In this document: piece by piece, positions 49,427 to 58,323 of the stretch | Position numbering within the stretch: the stretch's first letter is position 1 | Layout of the letters: each line of letters begins with the position of its first letter | NCBI GenBank assembly: GCA_943912335.1 | Contig: CALTUD010000020.1 | Location: forward strand, 10,929-74,928 | Reading direction: 5' to 3' | Origin: an uncultured Acetobacteraceae bacterium | GTDB taxonomy: Bacteria; Pseudomonadota; Alphaproteobacteria; Acetobacterales; Acetobacteraceae | DNA length: 64,000 bases | Notes under the pieces: model-generated | What the model was told of the DNA's origin: nothing | Seen by the model: only the letters and a program-made list of their open reading frames with translations | Databases searched by the model: none | Made by a program: the position numbers and the translations under genes

Positions 49427-50452
49427 ATGTCCGACCACGCGCCGCCGAAACGCTTCGTGTCTTCCGTCGCGGTGGCGCGTCTCGCCGGCGTGTCGCAGTC
49501 GGCGGTCTCGCGCACCTTTTCCGAGAACGGCAGCGTGTCGGCCCGCACACGCGAGAAGGTGCTGCAGGCGGCGGCAGCCCTCGACTATCGCCCCAGCCAC
49601 ATCCCCCGCATCATGCTCACGGGCCGCTCCCGCCTGATCGGCATCGTGGTGGGCGGGCTCGACAACCCCTACTACGCCGCCGTGCTCGACCGCTTCGCAC
49701 TCGCCCTGCGCGAGAACGGACAGCAGGTGGTGCTGGTGCGGATCGACACCGGCCTGGCGCTGGACGGCGCGCTGCAGCGCCTGTCCGCCTATCGCGTCGA
49801 TGCGGTGCTGACCGCGATCCCGGTCCGCACGGAGCAGGCCGCGCAGGCCCTGTCCGCGCTGCGCATTCCGGTAATCTGCTTCAACGCCGACCCCACCGCC
49901 GAGAACGTCTTCTCCATCCGCTCCGGCAATCGCGCCGCCGGGGCGCAGGCCGCGGAACTGCTGTTCGCACGCGGCGCGCGCCGCTTCGCCTTTGTGGGCG
50001 CGCCTGCGGTGCACGCCGCCTCGCAGCAGCGCGGCGGCGGCTTCCGCGACGCCCTGGCGCGTCTGGGCGCGGCCCCGCCGGTCGAACGCACCGGCGCGGA
50101 CGATTACCGCTCCGGCTTCGCCATCGGCGCCGAGCTGTTCGCCGGAAACGCGCCGCTCCCGGACGGGGTGTTCTGTTCCAACGACCTGATGGCGTGCGGC
50201 GTCATCGACGCGCTGCGCGAGCGCGGCCTTGCCGTGCCAGGACAGGTGCGGTTGATCGGCTACGACAACATCCCGCAGGCCGAATGGCGCGGCTACGACC
50301 TCAGCAGCTTCGACCAGCAGCCCGATCGGATGATCGAGGCCGCGCTGGAGATGCTGGCGCTGGTTCTGGGGGGAGGGGAGCCGGCGGAACGGAGCCGGAC
50401 GATCCCGGCGCGGCTGGTGGAACGCGGCAGCAGCGCGGCGGGGGAGGGGTAG
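49427..50452 (+). CDS. LacI family transcriptional regulator
   Basis: A 341-aa repressor-type regulator: N-terminal HTH (VAVARLAGVSQSAVSRTF), hinge (YRPSHIPRIMLTGRSR; the usual NxxAR hinge is altered) and a periplasmic-binding-protein-like effector domain with GIVVGGLDNPYYAAVLD, FVGAPAVHAASQQR and VRLIGYDNIPQAEW. Effector probably a sugar or related metabolite. No sugar operon is adjacent. Start ATG 49427 chosen for homology; 12 codons upstream are open. Confidence 0.9.
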   Translation: MSDHAPPKRFVSSVAVARLAGVSQSAVSRTFSENGSVSARTREKVLQAAAALDYRPSHIPRIMLTGRSRLIGIVVGGLDNPYYAAVLDRFALALRENGQQVVLVRIDTGLALDGALQRLSAYRVDAVLTAIPVRTEQAAQALSALRIPVICFNADPTAENVFSIRSGNRAAGAQAAELLFARGARRFAFVGAPAVHAASQQRGGGFRDALARLGAAPPVERTGADDYRSGFAIGAELFAGNAPLPDGVFCSNDLMACGVIDALRERGLAVPGQVRLIGYDNIPQAEWRGYDLSSFDQQPDRMIEAALEMLALVLGGGEPAERSRTIPARLVERGSSAAGEG

Positions 50453-50454
50453 AA

Positions 50455-50503
50455 ACGGAAGCGGTTCGATCCGCTTCCGTCGGTCCGCCCCGCGAACGGG
50501 GCG
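50455..50503. terminator. Two tandem hairpins between convergent genes
   Basis: Hairpin 1 (50455-50480): 10-bp stem ACGGAAGCGG/CCGCTTCCGT. Hairpin 2 (50486-50503): 7-bp stem CGCCCCG/CGGGGCG with a CGAA loop. They separate the LacI gene from the small minus-strand pair. Confidence 0.7.
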
Positions 50504-50511
50504 TCCGGTCT

Positions 50512-50754
50512 TCAGGCGACGCTGGTCGCCTCGGCCTGCTGCACGGCCACTTCCTCGCCGACCTTCACCCAAAGCGCAGCGGCTTCGAGATTGTCCTCGG
50601 CGCGGAGTTCGGCCGCACGCTTCAGGGCCCAGGCGCGGGCGTTGCGTCCATGCTTGTTGATCATCAGGCGCGCGGCCTGGCGGTAGCTCATACGCGGCTT
50701 CACGACGGCGGGGCGCACGGCCTCCGCGGTCTGCGTGGTCATCATCGCTGCCAT
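50512..50754 (-). CDS. Small hypothetical protein, partner of the acidic protein
   Basis: An 80-aa protein, helical, with a basic first half (VRPAVVKPRMSYRQAARLMI) and an Ala/Glu-rich second half (KRAAELRAEDNLEAAALWVK). Its ATG shares one base with the stop of the upstream gene (TAATG), so the two are translationally coupled. No family recognised. Could be a regulator or partner of the acidic protein. Confidence 0.65.
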   Translation of the reverse strand: MAAMMTTQTAEAVRPAVVKPRMSYRQAARLMINKHGRNARAWALKRAAELRAEDNLEAAALWVKVGEEVAVQQAEATSVA

Positions 50755-51089
50755 TATTCCTTGTCCGCGTCCTCGTCGTCTTCTTCGTCGTCCTCGTCCT
50801 CGTCGGTCTCGATCAGGAACACCGCGAACTCGTCACGGTCGTCCTCGCTGATCTCGCCATCGGCGGACGCTTCCGCGAAACCCTGCTCGTAATGCTGGGC
50901 CTCGGTCTCGTTGGCTTCGCGCACCGTCAGCTCGGCCTCGCCGTCCCACACCGGCTCGCCGTCGCGCTCGAATTCCTGCAAGGCCTCGGTGACGTTGCCC
51001 GTCGCCGCTTCTTCCTGGGCCAGCGCAAGCGTTTCTTCCGGGAACACCAGGATCGGCTCCCCGGCAATCTCGATCACAAACAAGGGCAT
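50754..51089 (-). CDS. Small acidic protein
   Basis: A 111-aa protein ending in an extremely acidic tail (residues about 93-111, nearly all Asp/Glu, for example ETDEDEDDEEDDEDADKE). The N-terminal part PLFVIEIAGEPILVFPEETL is beta-like. Isoelectric point must be very low. Overlaps the following small gene by 1 bp. Not assigned. Confidence 0.7.
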   Translation of the reverse strand: MPLFVIEIAGEPILVFPEETLALAQEEAATGNVTEALQEFERDGEPVWDGEAELTVREANETEAQHYEQGFAEASADGEISEDDRDEFAVFLIETDEDEDDEEDDEDADKE

Positions 51090-51201
51090 CGCTTACGACC
51101 TTCCAGTCCCTTTCCGCTCGTGGGGAGCGGTTCTCGTGCGCCGTCCTTATCAGGGAACCGGACCCGGAAAAAGCGACAGATTCACGGTGCAGGTCGCACG
51201 T

Positions 51202-53097
51202 TTACGCGGGAACCGTCACTTCGGGGCCACGCCCAGGCGCCGGAATGCGCTCCTCCGCCAGCAAACGGACCATCGCCCGGCTGCCCGCCACCAGACGATC
51301 CGCCGAAACGGTTCCGCGCGGCCCGTCCCCGCCCGAACGTTCACCCGCGCGCTCACCCGGGCGCTCGTCCGGCCAGAACCCCAGGATCACCGGCGCGTCC
51401 GGCGCCGCCCGACGCAACGCGCGCAACGCCGCCCGCGCCGGCGCCAGACGCGCGACGGTGCCGGCCGAACACAGACACAGCACCGTGCCGGGCGGCGTTT
51501 CGGCGCTCCCGACCGCCGCAGCGCCGGGCACGGCGCGCGCCGCGATCCCGTGCCGTTCCAGCACGATCGCCATCATCCGCGCCGCGCTCCGGTCCAGCGC
51601 GAAGGCCCCGGCCACGCACAGAACCGGCACCCCCGGCGCCCCCATGTGCGGCAGATTGTCCTCCTCCGCGTCGCGATGCTCTTCCAGCCCATCCAGAACC
51701 TCGTCCAGGGCGCCCTCCATCGCCTGCAGGCGCGACTCGGACAGAACGCCGCGCTCCGCATCCAGCGCCGCCAGACGCAGCGCCTCGATCGCCACCTCGT
51801 CGAACAGGGTAGCCAGGCTCCGCTCGCGCAGAAGCGCCTCGCACTGGTTCTCGATCTCGTCCAGATCGCCGGCCAGAAGCCGCTGATACAGGCTTTCCAC
51901 CGGCGACAAAGGCGGCTGGTCGCCCAGCAGCACGTCGAGAAACCGCAGCGGTTCCACATGCCGCCCCAGCACCACCGCGCACACGGTCAGCGGCGTGCTC
52001 AGGATCAATCCCAGCGGCCCCCACAGGAACGCCCAGAACGCCGCCGCCAGAACCACGGACAAGGGCGACAGGCCGGTGCTGTGTCCGACCAGCATCGGCT
52101 CGGCGAACTGCCCCAGCAGTTGGTCCACCAGTACGAACAGCCCCAGAACCAGCGCCGCATGGCCCCAGCCGGGAAACGACGCCGCCGCCAGCAGAACCAC
52201 CGGGGCGGCGGAAAACACCAGCCCCACATACGGCACGTAGCGCAGAAGCGCGGCCAGGATGCCCCACAGCACCGGGCTCTGCACGCCGAGCGCGAACAGG
52301 CCGCCCGAGATCAGCGCGCCGAACACCGTGTTGATGGCGAGCTGGGTCAGGAAATACCGGCTCAAACGCGCCCCGGCATCGTCCAGCGCCAGCGTCGTGC
52401 GATGCAGGTCGCGCGTCCCGAACAGGCGGATCAGACGGTCGCGCAGATCCTCCCGCTGCAACAGCACGAAGATCGTCACCACGAACACCACCAGCGCCGT
52501 CATCAGCGGATGCGCCAGCTGCATCGCCAGCACGCGCAGGATCGTTTCCGGCGTTTCCGGCGGCTCCACCACGCGCACCGGCTGCACCGGCACGCCGCCC
52601 GGGGCGGGCGACGCGGTGCCGGACCCGGCCAGCAGACGGCCGAGCTGGTTCTGCACCGAATCCAGACCGGCCAGATGGTTGCCGCCGTTGAAGAGCTGCC
52701 GCAGCGCCGTCAGCTTGCGCTCGATGGTGGCGTGATCCGCCGCCAGCTGCTGCGTCAGCCCCATCAGCTGCCCGCCGATCAGCCAGAACAGCCCCGCCAC
52801 CAGCGCCAGCGCCAGAACCACCGACAACAGAACGGACAGCACCCGCCCCAGACGCGCCCGGCGCAGCAGCACCACCAGCGGCTGCAACAGAAACGACAGC
52901 AGAACCGACAGAACCACGGGGATCAGGATCGAGCGCCCGAAATACATCGCGGTGATCACCACCACCGCCACCTGCAGGCTCAGCAGCGCCTGCATCCCCG
53001 GCACGTCGCGCGGGATCACCGAACGGGTGCGGCGCAAGCCGCCGGTCTTCGCCGGACGATCGTCGTCGGCGAGGCTGGAGGAGGCAAAAACCCGCAT
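51202..53097 (-). CDS. AI-2E family transporter fused to a C-terminal cytosolic module
   Basis: A 631-aa membrane protein. Residues about 30-400 hold the eight-helix AI-2E/PerM core (RYVPYVGLVFSAAPVVLLA; FWAFLWGPLGLILSTPL). Beyond it lies an extension of about 230 residues: a helical bundle (SLYQRLLAGDLDEIENQCEA; FDEVAIEALRLAALDAERG) and a Rossmann-like part (VPVLCVAGAFALDRSAARMM). The bundle resembles the helical cap of cobalamin-binding modules, but the DxHxxG histidine motif is not seen. Start ATG 53097 or 53127. A shorter paralogue lies at 32.9 kb. Confidence 0.85.
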   Translation of the reverse strand: MRVFASSSLADDDRPAKTGGLRRTRSVIPRDVPGMQALLSLQVAVVVITAMYFGRSILIPVVLSVLLSFLLQPLVVLLRRARLGRVLSVLLSVVLALALVAGLFWLIGGQLMGLTQQLAADHATIERKLTALRQLFNGGNHLAGLDSVQNQLGRLLAGSGTASPAPGGVPVQPVRVVEPPETPETILRVLAMQLAHPLMTALVVFVVTIFVLLQREDLRDRLIRLFGTRDLHRTTLALDDAGARLSRYFLTQLAINTVFGALISGGLFALGVQSPVLWGILAALLRYVPYVGLVFSAAPVVLLAAASFPGWGHAALVLGLFVLVDQLLGQFAEPMLVGHSTGLSPLSVVLAAAFWAFLWGPLGLILSTPLTVCAVVLGRHVEPLRFLDVLLGDQPPLSPVESLYQRLLAGDLDEIENQCEALLRERSLATLFDEVAIEALRLAALDAERGVLSESRLQAMEGALDEVLDGLEEHRDAEEDNLPHMGAPGVPVLCVAGAFALDRSAARMMAIVLERHGIAARAVPGAAAVGSAETPPGTVLCLCSAGTVARLAPARAALRALRRAAPDAPVILGFWPDERPGERAGERSGGDGPRGTVSADRLVAGSRAMVRLLAEERIPAPGRGPEVTVPA

Positions 53098-53232
53098 GAC
53101 GCACCCACTCCGAGCCTGAAACGGCATCTGTTCCGTCTTGTCCGAGTTGAACAGCGCCGCAACGATCCGGTTGCGTGCCCGACACGCTTCCCCGCAGGAT
53201 CACACGTCGTCGTCGTCACGAACGGGATCGCC

Positions 53233-53994
53233 ATGCAGCACAGGATCGAAGGCCACTCCCTGCCGGTTCTCACCGTCTTCCTGGAGCCGAACGAGTCCGT
53301 GCTGGCGGAAACCGGCGAGCTGTCCTGGAAGAGCACCAACGTGTCGCTCTCCACCACGCTCGGCGGCGGACAGAACGCAGGCTTCCTCGGCGCGGTGAAG
53401 CGCTCGATGGCCGGCGGCGGCCTGTTCATGACCGAATACACGGCGCAGGGCGGCCCAGGCTACGTCGCCTTCGCCGCCAAGGTGCCCGGCGCCATCGTCG
53501 AACACGTCGTCATGCCGGGACGCTCGGTGATGGTGCACAGGCACGGCTTCCTGTGCGGCCAGCAGGGCATCTCCGTCGGGCTCGGCTTCCAGCGTTCGCT
53601 CGGCGCCGGCATCTTCGGCGGCGACGGATTCCGGCTCCAGCAGGTGTCGGGGGAGGGAACCTTCTTCGCCCTGCTCGGCGGGCACGTGGTCAGCAACGTG
53701 CTGGCGCCCGGAGAACAGATCGACGTCCATCCCGGCCATGTCGGCATGTTCGAGGACAGCGTCGATTTCAGCATCGCCATGCTGCCCGGCATCCGCAACA
53801 AGCTGTTCGGCGGCGACGGCTTCTTCGTCGCACGCCTCACCGGCCCCGGACGCGTCTGGCTGCAGACCCTGACCGTGCCCGGCCTCGCCCACGCGCTTGC
53901 CCCCTATCTGGGCGCCGAAACCACCACAGCCACCGCCGAAGGCGGCGTGCTCGGCGCCGCGGCCGCCGGGATCTTCCGCAAGATCATGGAGTGA
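53233..53994 (+). CDS. AIM24 (TIGR00266) family protein
   Basis: A 253-aa beta-rich protein: QHRIEGHSLPVLTVFLEPNE, then KRSMAGGGLFMTEYTAQGGP and GRVWLQTLTVPGLA, the hallmarks of the AIM24/TIGR00266 family, a two-fold beta-prism of unknown biochemical role. No signal peptide. It is first in a run: its stop overlaps the GTG of the acetyltransferase gene. Confidence 0.9.
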   Translation: MQHRIEGHSLPVLTVFLEPNESVLAETGELSWKSTNVSLSTTLGGGQNAGFLGAVKRSMAGGGLFMTEYTAQGGPGYVAFAAKVPGAIVEHVVMPGRSVMVHRHGFLCGQQGISVGLGFQRSLGAGIFGGDGFRLQQVSGEGTFFALLGGHVVSNVLAPGEQIDVHPGHVGMFEDSVDFSIAMLPGIRNKLFGGDGFFVARLTGPGRVWLQTLTVPGLAHALAPYLGAETTTATAEGGVLGAAAAGIFRKIME

Positions 53995-54491
53995 CCACGG
54001 CCGAGCCGCCCTGGCGCCTTCTGCGCCGGTCGCTCCTTCTCCCGCTGCCGGCCCCCGCCTGGCCGGACGGCGTTGCGCCACGCCCGTTCCACCCCGGCCG
54101 GGACGCACGCGCCGTTCACGCCCTGCTGCAAGACGCCTATCGCGACGGCGGCGGCCGGGTCCCGCCGTTCGACCCCTGGTGGGACGCGGTCCGCACCGAT
54201 GCCGAATTCGACCCTTCCCTGCTGGTCACCGTGGCGGACCCGTCCGGCCGACTCGCCGCCGCCGCCCTGTGCTGGCGCAGCGCCTTCATCAAGGACCTGG
54301 CGGTCGCCGCGCCCTCTCGCCGTCGCGGTGTCGGCGAAGCCCTGCTGCTGCACCTGTTCCACATCTTCGCGAACCGTGGCGCCTCTCGGATCGACCTCAA
54401 GGTCGAACTGGCCAACCCGTCCGGCGCGGAACGGCTTTATCGCCGCCTCGGCTTCCGCCCCGTCGAACCGGATCGCGCCGCCCTGCCATGA
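53991..54491 (+). CDS. GNAT family N-acetyltransferase
   Basis: A 166-aa acetyltransferase. FIKDLAVAAPSRRRGVGEAL is beta4 plus the acetyl-CoA pyrophosphate loop (R/Q-x-x-G-x-G/A as RRRGVG), followed by LELANPSGAERLYRRLGF-like sequence (seen as ELANPSGAERLYRRLGF) typical of GNAT motif B. GTG start overlaps the AIM24 stop (GTGA). Substrate unknown. Confidence 0.85.
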   Translation: MTTAEPPWRLLRRSLLLPLPAPAWPDGVAPRPFHPGRDARAVHALLQDAYRDGGGRVPPFDPWWDAVRTDAEFDPSLLVTVADPSGRLAAAALCWRSAFIKDLAVAAPSRRRGVGEALLLHLFHIFANRGASRIDLKVELANPSGAERLYRRLGFRPVEPDRAALP

Positions 54492-54573
54492 TCCCGCCCG
54501 GCGATGCGCCGGGCGCCGGATCGCCTATGCTGCGGCCGTCCCCGTTTCCGCCAGCCGAGTTCGCCCCGCCCGC

Positions 54574-55545
54574 ATGCACGCCCCCGATCTCGCCACCCGC
54601 CCGCGCACCGATCTCCGCTTGGGCCTGCTCTGCGGCATCGGCGCCGGCGCGCTCTGGGGATTCGTGTTCCTGGCGCCCCGGCTGACGCCGGATTTCACCC
54701 CGCTGCAACTCGCGGTCGGCCGTTACGCCGCCTACGGACTCCTGTCCGCCCTGCTGCTCGGCCGGCGCATCCCAACCCTGCTGCGCTCCCTGCCGAAGCG
54801 CGTCTCGCTTCAGCTTTCCGTGTTCGGCCTGCTCGGCAACACGCTCTACTACGCGCTGCTCTCGCTCGGCGTGCGCGGGGCCGGCGTGTCTACCACCGCT
54901 CTGGTGATCGGCTTTCTTCCCGTGCTGGTCTCGCTCTCCGGCCGCAACGATCACGGCGCCGCCGGGCTCCGGCGCATGGCGCCCTCCCTGCTGTTCTGCA
55001 TCGCCGGCGCGTTCTGCGTCGGCGCGGGCGTGTTCGGAATCCACTCGACCGGCCCCGATGGACGCCTGCTCGGCGTGCTCGCCGCGATCGGCGCGCTGCT
55101 GTCCTGGACCGCCTTCGCGATCGGCAATGCCCGCGCCCTGCGCCATCTGCCCGGCGTGTCGGCGCAGGACTGGAACCTGCTCACCGGCCTGTTCACGGGC
55201 GTGCAGGCCCTGCTGCTCCTGCCGCTCGCCTTCCGCCCCGCCGCCCTGCCGCATGGCGCAGGCTCGTCCGGCTGGGCCGGCTTCGTTCTCCTGTCCGTCT
55301 TCGTCGCCGTGTCCGCCTCCATCGGCGGCAACGCGCTCTGGAACAGGATGAGCCGCCTTCTGCCGATGACCATGGCCGGACAGATGATCCTGTTCGAAAC
55401 CCTGTTCGCGCTGATCTATGGCTGCCTGTGGAACACGCGCTGGCCCTATCCGAGCGAGATCGGCGCGCTGGTCTGCATCGTGTGCGGCGTGCTGCTGGCG
55501 ATCGGCGCACACCGCCCCGCCCGATCCGGCCCGGACGACGCGTGA
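54574..55545 (+). CDS. EamA (DMT) family transporter
   Basis: A 323-aa inner-membrane protein with ten predicted helices in two five-helix EamA halves (LLCGIGAGALWGFVFLAP at 27-44; a second repeat starts near LLGVLAAIGALLSWTAFAIG). DMT superfamily members export metabolites or amino acids; the substrate is unknown. Start ATG 54574, 82 bp after the acetyltransferase; stop overlaps the next GTG. Confidence 0.88.
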   Translation: MHAPDLATRPRTDLRLGLLCGIGAGALWGFVFLAPRLTPDFTPLQLAVGRYAAYGLLSALLLGRRIPTLLRSLPKRVSLQLSVFGLLGNTLYYALLSLGVRGAGVSTTALVIGFLPVLVSLSGRNDHGAAGLRRMAPSLLFCIAGAFCVGAGVFGIHSTGPDGRLLGVLAAIGALLSWTAFAIGNARALRHLPGVSAQDWNLLTGLFTGVQALLLLPLAFRPAALPHGAGSSGWAGFVLLSVFVAVSASIGGNALWNRMSRLLPMTMAGQMILFETLFALIYGCLWNTRWPYPSEIGALVCIVCGVLLAIGAHRPARSGPDDA

Positions 55546-56186
55546 AACGACGCGCCGCCGTCGCGCTCCTGCTGCTCCTGCTCGCGTCGGGCTGCACACC
55601 GACGCCCCTGCCGCGCTGCGACCCGGCAGCGGACGACCACGCCGACCTGTTCGTGATCGATCACGGCTGGCACACCGATCTCGCGATTTCCGCCGACGCG
55701 CTTCAGGGTCCGCTCGCCACGTTCCGCACGGTGTTTCCCGGCCTGCGCGTGCTCCAGATCGGCTTCGGCCGGCGCACCTTCATGACCGCACCCGTCACAG
55801 GCCTGTCCGATCTGCTGATCGGCCCGTTCCCGGGCGACGGCACCCTCCTGGTCGCAGGCCTCACCGCTCCGCCCGATCGCGCCTACGCGGACGGACACAT
55901 GGCCCGATTCCATATCGATCCCGCTGCCGCCAGGAAACTCTCCGATTTCGTCTGGAACACCTTCCGCCTCGACGACGCAGGCCGCCCGATCCGCATCGCC
56001 GACGGCTTCTTCCCCGGCAGCCGCTTCTACGCCACCCGGACCGGCTATTCCGGCCTCTACACCTGCAACAGCTGGACCGAGGACGCGCTGCACCAGGCCG
56101 GTATCGCCCCCGCCGCATGGCTCACGATCCTGTCGTCGCAGGTGATGGCGCATCTCCACCCCGTCTGCGAGATTGCCGCACACTGA
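55542..56186 (+). CDS. DUF2459 family lipoprotein
   Basis: A 214-aa exported protein with a lipobox (LLASGC, Cys about residue 18) and the TIGR02117/DUF2459 pattern: VIDHGWHTDLAI, LQIGFGRRTFMTAP, GLYTCNSWTEDALHQAGI. The conserved His and Cys (HGWHT; TCNSWT) suggest a papain-like hydrolase fold, but activity is unproven. GTG start overlaps the EamA stop (GTGA). It would sit at the inner face of the outer membrane. Confidence 0.85.
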   Translation: MKRRAAVALLLLLLASGCTPTPLPRCDPAADDHADLFVIDHGWHTDLAISADALQGPLATFRTVFPGLRVLQIGFGRRTFMTAPVTGLSDLLIGPFPGDGTLLVAGLTAPPDRAYADGHMARFHIDPAAARKLSDFVWNTFRLDDAGRPIRIADGFFPGSRFYATRTGYSGLYTCNSWTEDALHQAGIAPAAWLTILSSQVMAHLHPVCEIAAH

Positions 56187-56222
56187 ACCGGCGCGATTGC
56201 AGGCGTCGCCGTAGCAAGCAAT

Positions 56223-56339
56223 CTTCTTTTTCTGAAGAAAAAGAAGCAAAAAGACTTTTGTCCGTTGAGATCGGAGATGTCGGCCTGGCACGTTTCCAAA
56301 CGGACAGAAGTTCTTTGGTTCTTTCTTTCAAGAAAGAAC
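56223..56339. repeat. Paired-hairpin dispersed element, copy 3
   Basis: Hairpin B (56223-56246, arms CTTCTTTTTC/GAAAAAGAAG, loop TGAA) and hairpin A (56318-56339, arms GTTCTTTCTT/AAGAAAGAAC), 71 bp apart. The spacer carries an extra inverted pair (GTCCGTT ... AACGGAC). Between the DUF2459 gene and the split SDR gene. Confidence 0.85.
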
Positions 56340-56866
56340 ACCCCTCCCGCCCAAAGGGCATCATGCAAAGACTGCACAACAAACTCTGCGTCGTGACCGG
56401 CGCGGCACGCGGCATCGGCCGCGCCATCGCCGCACGCTTCCACACCGAAGGCGCCACCGTCATCGCCACCGATCTCGACGAGCCGGCCGGCACGAGCGCC
56501 GCACGGAGATCGGCTGCCGCTTTCCCCCGCTCGACGTCAGACAGCAAGTAAGCGTTTAGCAGCTGCACGCTGACACGGGCATCGTGATCTTTTTTTTCGG
56601 ATGACTTAAGGTCGGAAGCCCTGGGTTGGCACGAATCGAGTTCTGCCGCGGTCATGTCGACGTCGCCAAAATCCAGACCGAGGTCGGCCGTCTACGGCTG
56701 ATCATCCTACAGTTCGAGCGTACGCGTTTCGGACGTAGCGCCGAACGTTTCGATCCCGACTAGATGGCGTGTGAGCGTCTGGCCATCGCACATTTACGTC
56801 AGCAGCCAGATAGGCGCCGCGATGATCAAGACGATCAGTGCGCTGATGTGAGGCAAAGATAGCTTT

Positions 56867-57260
56867 CTAATAAGGTGGCAGCCTCGGGCATGGACCTAAT
56901 AGACCGAAGCTGGGCGGCGAGGTGCATATGACCTCCAGGTCCATATCTCCAGTCACGATCATGTAGTGTTTGGCGCTCGGGAACATGCTTTCTACCCGCC
57001 TGCCTCCGCTGACCTGTCGTGCGAACGCTCCGTTCACTACCTCATGCAAAACCGTCTGCTGACATGCCGTTTTCACGAGGTTTGACTTCCAGCAGGACGA
57101 CGGATGGTAGCTCCTCTGTAGCTCGAAATGAAATTGGTCGCTTGAACTCAGCTCGAACGAGTTGGTCGCTGGCTGGAGTAGAATAATACGCATAGAGATT
57201 GCCATCTGTTTCCATAAGCCCTCTCCACCCGCAATCAGCCTGACGAATCGGGTATGGCAC
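56867..57260 (-). pseudogene. Frameshifted hypothetical gene inside the element
   Basis: Two adjacent minus-strand frames look like one broken coding sequence. The first (57260-57042) reads PYPIRQADCGWRGLMETDGN and LPSVVLLEVKPRENG, and stops at 57042; the next frame continues HEVVNGAFARQVSGGRRVES and KHYMIVTGDMDLEV. A one-base change near a T-run at about 57056 would join them. No family recognised. Low GC supports foreign origin. Confidence 0.35.
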
Positions 57261-57432
57261 TTCGAGCTGGTGGAACTCGGTAGATGGAGTCTCCTGATTG
57301 CTAGGTTTCAGGTGTCACTCCAATGAGGCTGGATTAGAATAGTAAGTCACACAATATCGATGCTTGATAGAAAACAGATTTCATCGAACTCAGTAGCAGC
57401 TCATCCGGCCTAACCATGGCACAAGATCATCG

Positions 57433-57610
57433 AGGCATCTTTTCCTGATAGCCATCCACTATGAGAGCAATGCTGTCACGAAGCTACGCAAATGGATCAA
57501 CGCCATCGAGCTTGGCGGTCTCGACCAACGAGGCGACGATCGCCAGGCGGTTAGCCCCGCCCTCGCTGCCTGCGAACAGAAAGTTCTCGATGGCGTTCGG
57601 CCTCGAGGAA
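57433..57610 (-). pseudogene. IS66 transposase (TnpC) C-terminal remnant
   Basis: On the minus strand, codons read ENFLFAGSEGGANRLAIVAS followed by LVETAKLDGVDPFA, which matches the TnpC C-terminal pattern (N-LFAGSDGG...W-xxSLIETCKLNGVDP-AYL). The Tyr codon expected after PFA is a TAG stop (57484-57486), after which LRDSIALIVDGYQ continues the family pattern. About 60 codons remain of a normal ~500. Confidence 0.75.
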
Positions 57611-57924
57611 CGGAGGGCGACATCGCCCGCGCCTAGGTATGGTGGAGGGGTAACAGCATCATCGGCTCGACGGGCTGATATCGTACACATGATCAATCAG
57701 AGTCGGTTGTGATTGATGATATCATTGAACAGTGTAGCTATGCCACTCTATAGCAAGCATGACGAACTCATGCTCATTGTTGTTAGCCCTCAAAAGTGAT
57801 TTGCCCCAGCGAAGGGTAGACATGATCGGGGTGTACCATCCTGCTGCCGATAGGCAGCAGCTTTCCACAGGTTCTCGGGAAGACGGCCGATGGCAGATCA
57901 GGAATCCGGCAGTACAATGAGCGG

Positions 57925-58323
57925 TCAAGGCTCCTCCCAGATTGCATCAACTCGTGGATCTGGCCGCTGCTTAAGGCCCGGACCCGGCGGTGTCACGTCT
58001 ACCTGGACTTGGAAAGAGCGCCCGCTCCGCTCCTTCCACTCGAGCACGCACACGTAGATGTCTGCGGCACAGGCGTCGAGTTCCTGGTAGCCGCAGAACT
58101 TGTCGTCGAACTCGCAGAGGAGCGTTCCTCCCTGCGATTGCTGCTTACGGACATCAATGGGGATATTTCCCCTCGCCATTAGCGTCGATCGTACTCTCGA
58201 GTAAGGTTTGCCTACGAGATCGAAGTCAATCAGGTGAACGCTGGGCCCGTTGTGAGCGCCCGTTTCTGCCTGAGCGGCGTCAGCGGCCAGTATCATAGCA
58301 GCGGTAATGAGTAATATTCGCAT
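57925..58323 (-). CDS. Small exported cysteine-containing protein, passenger of the element
   Basis: A 132-aa protein with a Sec signal peptide (MRILLITAAMILAADAAQA, cleaved near residue 20). The mature part is a compact alpha/beta domain with four cysteines (LLCEFDDKFCGYQELDACAA; YVCVLEWKER), probably forming two disulfides. Start ATG 58323; 25 more codons upstream are open. GC is below the window average and it lies inside the IS66-like element, so it is probably acquired. No known family. Confidence 0.6.
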   Translation of the reverse strand: MRILLITAAMILAADAAQAETGAHNGPSVHLIDFDLVGKPYSRVRSTLMARGNIPIDVRKQQSQGGTLLCEFDDKFCGYQELDACAADIYVCVLEWKERSGRSFQVQVDVTPPGPGLKQRPDPRVDAIWEEP

